Assembly: GCF_014649835.1 (NCBI RefSeq)
Contig: NZ_BMTU01000007.1
Location: 62,001-126,000 of the forward strand
Source: Streptomyces pilosus
GTDB lineage: Bacteria > Actinomycetota > Actinomycetes > Streptomycetales > Streptomycetaceae
Length of the DNA: 64,000 nucleotides
Direction: 5' to 3'
Each line of letters opens with the position of its first letter. Position 1 is the first letter of the stretch. Shown here in pieces: positions 61,066 to 64,000 of this stretch. The position numbers were made by a program, and so were the translations under genes. The notes beneath the pieces were generated by a model. It had not been told where the DNA came from, did not search any database, and worked only from the letters and a program-made list of their open reading frames with translations.

Positions 61066-61608
61066 ATGGCTCCGCGCCCCCCGATCGCCCGCCGACTGCC
61101 CATAGCTCTCGCCGCCGGGGCCCTCGCGGTCGCGGCCGCCGTCGCCCCCGCCGTCGCCGCCGACGACCCGAACCAGAGCGGCGAACAGGGAAACTGGAGC
61201 CAGCAGGGCGGCGGTGACGGCGGCTACGACACCGGCTCCGGTCAGCAGTCCGGCGGAAACGGCGGCTACGACACCGGTCAGCAGTCCGGCGGGAACGGCG
61301 GCTACGACACCGGTCAGCAGTCCGGCGGAAACGGTGCCGGGAACAACCAGGCCGGCGGGAACCACGGCGACCAGGGCCAGTACAAGGGCCGCGTGACGGC
61401 CGACAGGCTGGCGCTGCGCACCGCCCCGAACCGGGGTGCGCAGATCATCCGGTACGCCCACAAGGGCGAGGTCGTCTCGATCTTCTGCAAGGTGCCCGGC
61501 GACAAGGTGAACGGCAACCCGCTCTGGTACCTCCTCACGGACGGCACCTGGGCGTGGGGCCCGGCCGGTCACATCGACAACATCGGCCCCGCGCCACGCT
61601 GGTGCTGA
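61066..61608 (+). CDS. Secreted SH3-like protein with Gly/Gln/Asn repeats
   Basis: A 180-residue exported protein. Signal peptide 1-32 (RRLPIALAAGALAVAAAVAP, cleavage near AVAA). Then a low-complexity region with three GGYDTG-QQSGGN-type repeats (about 50-95), then an SH3b-like domain (VTADRLALRTAPNRGAQIIR...) with a C-terminal CxxC-free Cys pair (FCKVP and the final WC). GGAGG precedes the ATG. It may sit in the wall, near the RodA/PBP genes. Confidence 0.8.
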   Translation: MAPRPPIARRLPIALAAGALAVAAAVAPAVAADDPNQSGEQGNWSQQGGGDGGYDTGSGQQSGGNGGYDTGQQSGGNGGYDTGQQSGGNGAGNNQAGGNHGDQGQYKGRVTADRLALRTAPNRGAQIIRYAHKGEVVSIFCKVPGDKVNGNPLWYLLTDGTWAWGPAGHIDNIGPAPRWC

Positions 61609-61651
61609 CACGCAAAGCGCGCAAGCAACCCCCTTTGGGTAAGTTCCGGAC

Positions 61652-63016
61652 ATGAGCAAGGCCGGTATCACCCTGGCGACGGCGGATCCGCCCACGCCCA
61701 CCGCTCGGGGGCTGCCCCGGCGCCGTGGCGTCGAACTCGCCCTGATCGTCCTGGCCGTCACGCTGTCGGTGTACGGATACTGCGCCGTCGGCCTCGCCAG
61801 GAACGGCACCGTCCCGCCCGGCGCCGCCGGTTACGGCGCCGGGCTCGGTGTGCTCGCCCTGGTCGCGCATCTGGCGGTGCGCTGGCGCGCCCCGCACGCC
61901 GATCCGCTGCCGCTGCCGATCGGGGTGCTGCTCAACGGCCTCGGCCTGGTGCTGATCTACCGGCTCGACCTGGAGGCGCCGGGCGAACCGGCCGCCCCGA
62001 CCCAGCTCGTCTGGTCGGCGCTGGGAGTGGCGCTGTTCACCTCGGTCGTCCTGGTGCTGCGCGACCACCGGGTGCTCCAGCGCTACACCTACCTGTGCGT
62101 CACCGTCGCGCTCGTCCTGCTGACGGTGCCGATCCTCTTCCCGGCGGTGAACGGGGCCCGGATCTGGATCCGGGTCGCCGGATTCTCCATCCAGCCGGGC
62201 GAGTTCGCGAAGGTACTCCTCGCGGTGTTCTTCGCCGCCTACCTCGCGGCGAACCGCGGTGCCCTCACCTACGCGGGCCGCCGGGTGTGGGGACTGCAAC
62301 TGCCCACCGGGCGGGTGCTCGGCCCGATCGTCGCCGTGTGGCTGGTCAGTGTGGGTGTCCTGGTCCTGGAGCGGGATCTCGGCACCTCGCTGCTCTTCTT
62401 CGGCCTGTTCGTGGTGATGCTGTACGTCGCCACCGGCCGCACCGGCTGGATCGCGCTGGGGCTGCTGCTGGCCTCGCTGGGCGCGGTGGCCGTGGGGCGC
62501 CTCGAACCGCACGTGCACCACCGGATCGAGACCTGGCTGCACCCGTTCGCCTCCATCGAGGCGGGCGAGGGCCCGAACCAGCTCGCCCAGTCGCTGTTCG
62601 CCTTCGCGGAGGGCGGCATCCTCGGAGCCGGGCTCGGGCTCGGGCATTCCGTGCTGATCGGCTTCGCGGTCAAGTCCGACTTCATCCTGGCGACGGCCGG
62701 GGAGGAGCTGGGCCTGGCCGGACTGTCCGCGATCATCCTGCTGTACGGGCTGCTGGTGGAGCGCGGCTACCGGGCCGGGCTCGCCCTGCGCGACCCCTTC
62801 GGCCGCCTGCTCGCCGTGGGCCTCGCCTCCCTCGTGGCGCTCCAGGTCTTCGTGATCGCGGGCGGGGTCACCGGGCTGATCCCGCTGACCGGGATGGCGA
62901 TGCCGTTCCTGGCGCAGGGCGGCTCGTCGGTGGTGACCAACTGGACGATCGTGGCGCTGCTGGTCCGGCTGAGCGACTGCGCGCGGCGGCAGGACGGCGG
63001 GGGTGGCGCCCGGTGA
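61652..63016 (+). CDS. RodA/FtsW/SpoVE-family glycan polymerase
   Basis: A 454-residue SEDS-family membrane protein. About ten helices. Signature GARIWIRVAGFSIQPGEFAK and DLGTSLLFFGLFVVMLYVAT, and late VVTNWTIVALLVR. SEDS proteins polymerise peptidoglycan with a class B PBP, which is the next gene and overlaps by GTGA. This pair is one of several in Streptomyces and probably works in growth or spore wall synthesis. Confidence 0.93.
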   Translation: MSKAGITLATADPPTPTARGLPRRRGVELALIVLAVTLSVYGYCAVGLARNGTVPPGAAGYGAGLGVLALVAHLAVRWRAPHADPLPLPIGVLLNGLGLVLIYRLDLEAPGEPAAPTQLVWSALGVALFTSVVLVLRDHRVLQRYTYLCVTVALVLLTVPILFPAVNGARIWIRVAGFSIQPGEFAKVLLAVFFAAYLAANRGALTYAGRRVWGLQLPTGRVLGPIVAVWLVSVGVLVLERDLGTSLLFFGLFVVMLYVATGRTGWIALGLLLASLGAVAVGRLEPHVHHRIETWLHPFASIEAGEGPNQLAQSLFAFAEGGILGAGLGLGHSVLIGFAVKSDFILATAGEELGLAGLSAIILLYGLLVERGYRAGLALRDPFGRLLAVGLASLVALQVFVIAGGVTGLIPLTGMAMPFLAQGGSSVVTNWTIVALLVRLSDCARRQDGGGGAR

Positions 63017-64000
63017 CCCGCCACATCCGGCACGCCGCGCTGTTCTGCGCCCTGCTGCTGGTCGCCCTGCTGGTCAACGCCGCCCGCGTGCAGGTGCTGC
63101 ACGCGGGCGACTACGAGGCGAACCCGGCCAACCGCCGTGACGCCATCTCCCGCTACCGGCAGCCGCGCGGCGACATCCTGGTCGACGGCCGGCCGGTCAC
63201 CGGGTCGCGGGACACCGGGGAACACCTCCGCTACGAACGGACGTACACGGACGGGCCGTTGTACGCGCCGGTGACCGGCTTCGCCTCGCAGGAGTACGGC
63301 ACGACGCTGCTGGAGCACACGGAGGACGGGCTGCTCTCCGGCGCCGCCCCGCTGCTCGCGCCGCTGCCGCGGTGGAACGAGTTCACCCGCTCCCGCAACG
63401 CGGGCGGCGACGTGGTGACCACGATCGACCCGGCGGCGCAGCGCGCGGCGTTCGAGGGGCTGCGCTCGCGGAAGGGGGCGGTGGCGGCGGTGGAACCGTC
63501 GACCGGGCGGATCCTGGCACTGGTGTCGGTCCCCTCGTACGATCCGGCGCTGCTGTCCGGGAACGGCAGGACGGCGCGGGCCGCCTGGGCGCGGCTGAAC
63601 GCCGATCCGGACCGGCCGATGCTGAACCGGGCGGTGCAGCGCACCTATCCGCCGGGCTCCACCTTCAAGGTGGTCACCGCGGCGGCGGCGCTGGACGCGG
63701 GGGTGGTGAAGGGCCTGGACAAGCCGACCGACTCCCCCGATCCGTACACCCTGCCGGGGACCACGACGCGACTGACCAACGGCTCCGAGGGCTGTGCGGA
63801 CGCCACGCTGCGGGAGGCGTTCGTGTGGTCCTGCAACACGGTCTTCGCCGCCCTCGGGGTGGCGGCGGGGGTGGAACGGATGAAGGACACGGCGCTCGGC
63901 TTCGGCTTCAACGACGACGGCCTGCGGATCCCGTTCCCGGTGGCGCGCAGCACCTTCGACACCCGTGTGGACCGGGCACAGTTGGCGCTGTCGTCGATCG
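63013..64000 (+). CDS. Class B penicillin-binding protein (partial, cut by window end)
   Basis: 329 residues visible. N-terminal helix (ALFCALLLVALLVNAARVQV), dimerisation region, then the transpeptidase with catalytic serine in RTYPPGSTFKVVT (PGSTFK) and SxN as WSCNTVFAALG. The KTG lies beyond the end. GTG 63013 overlaps the SEDS gene stop. Forms the SEDS/bPBP pair, crosslinking glycan. Confidence 0.95.
   Translation, partial: MTRHIRHAALFCALLLVALLVNAARVQVLHAGDYEANPANRRDAISRYRQPRGDILVDGRPVTGSRDTGEHLRYERTYTDGPLYAPVTGFASQEYGTTLLEHTEDGLLSGAAPLLAPLPRWNEFTRSRNAGGDVVTTIDPAAQRAAFEGLRSRKGAVAAVEPSTGRILALVSVPSYDPALLSGNGRTARAAWARLNADPDRPMLNRAVQRTYPPGSTFKVVTAAAALDAGVVKGLDKPTDSPDPYTLPGTTTRLTNGSEGCADATLREAFVWSCNTVFAALGVAAGVERMKDTALGFGFNDDGLRIPFPVARSTFDTRVDRAQLALSSI

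Overview
The window is a chromosomal segment of a Streptomyces-type actinomycete. It is very GC-rich with strong third-position GC, uses many GTG and TTG starts, and contains Streptomyces hallmarks: a chitinase behind twin chitin-control repeats, a sigma-R-type promoter before rpmE, a Rho with a long RGD-rich N-terminal insert, two-gene bacterial end joining, and an AICE-type integrative element in a tRNA-Arg gene.

Layout. 1-2040: secreted multidomain chitinase with its operator repeats and terminator. 2120-10510: DUF2550 protein and the complete F1Fo ATP synthase operon atpIBEFHAGDC on the minus strand. 10818-18561, minus: WecA/TagO-type sugar-phosphate transferase, serine hydroxymethyltransferase, low-molecular-weight phosphatase, Sua5/TsaC, PrmC, PrfA, ribosomal protein L31 and an LCP cell-wall ligase. 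18899-28488, minus: rho, thrB, thrC, hom, lysA, an ArgS-like protein without a catalytic core (NrtL) and a single-domain response regulator. This order is the conserved Streptomyces core order.

28651-44326: tRNA-Arg(CCG) followed by a 15.5 kb integrative and conjugative element. It is bounded by a 114-bp direct repeat (28681-28794 and 44213-44326, one mismatch) that copies the tRNA 3' half and its terminator. Inside are HNH nuclease, integrase, Xis, HUH replication initiator, Spd-like spread genes, an FtsK-like DNA translocase, a small conserved regulator-like protein, a PP2C phosphatase overlapping an HTH/sensor protein, an RsbW-like ATPase, an XRE/DUF5753-type regulator, an 860-bp IS5-family insertion sequence, a YbjN protein and a type II restriction-modification cassette (methylase, controller, nuclease). 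A palindrome GTCTAG-N4-CTAGAC lies before repSA, before the HTH gene and before the ATPase gene. Three half-site versions lie before the transfer operon, so one regulator probably controls replication, transfer and the signalling genes. The nuclease and RM genes sit at the two ends, so in the excised circle they become neighbours across attP.

44327-64000: accessory to semi-core chromosome with small unknown proteins, a flavin-type oxidase, TetR and its divergent membrane protein with twin operators, a methyltransferase, a frameshifted ECF sigma factor with its membrane partner, a sigma-like/membrane fusion overlapping a class A PBP with a degenerate transpeptidase domain, a ketosynthase with a long N-terminal extension, Ku and a LigD-type polymerase, a NERD protein, a dual-specificity-type phosphatase, a secreted SH3-like protein, and a RodA/FtsW plus class B PBP pair cut by the window end.

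Three genes (34229-34442, 51483-52003, 59519-60327) each look broken by a single-base indel. These are either decay or consensus errors.
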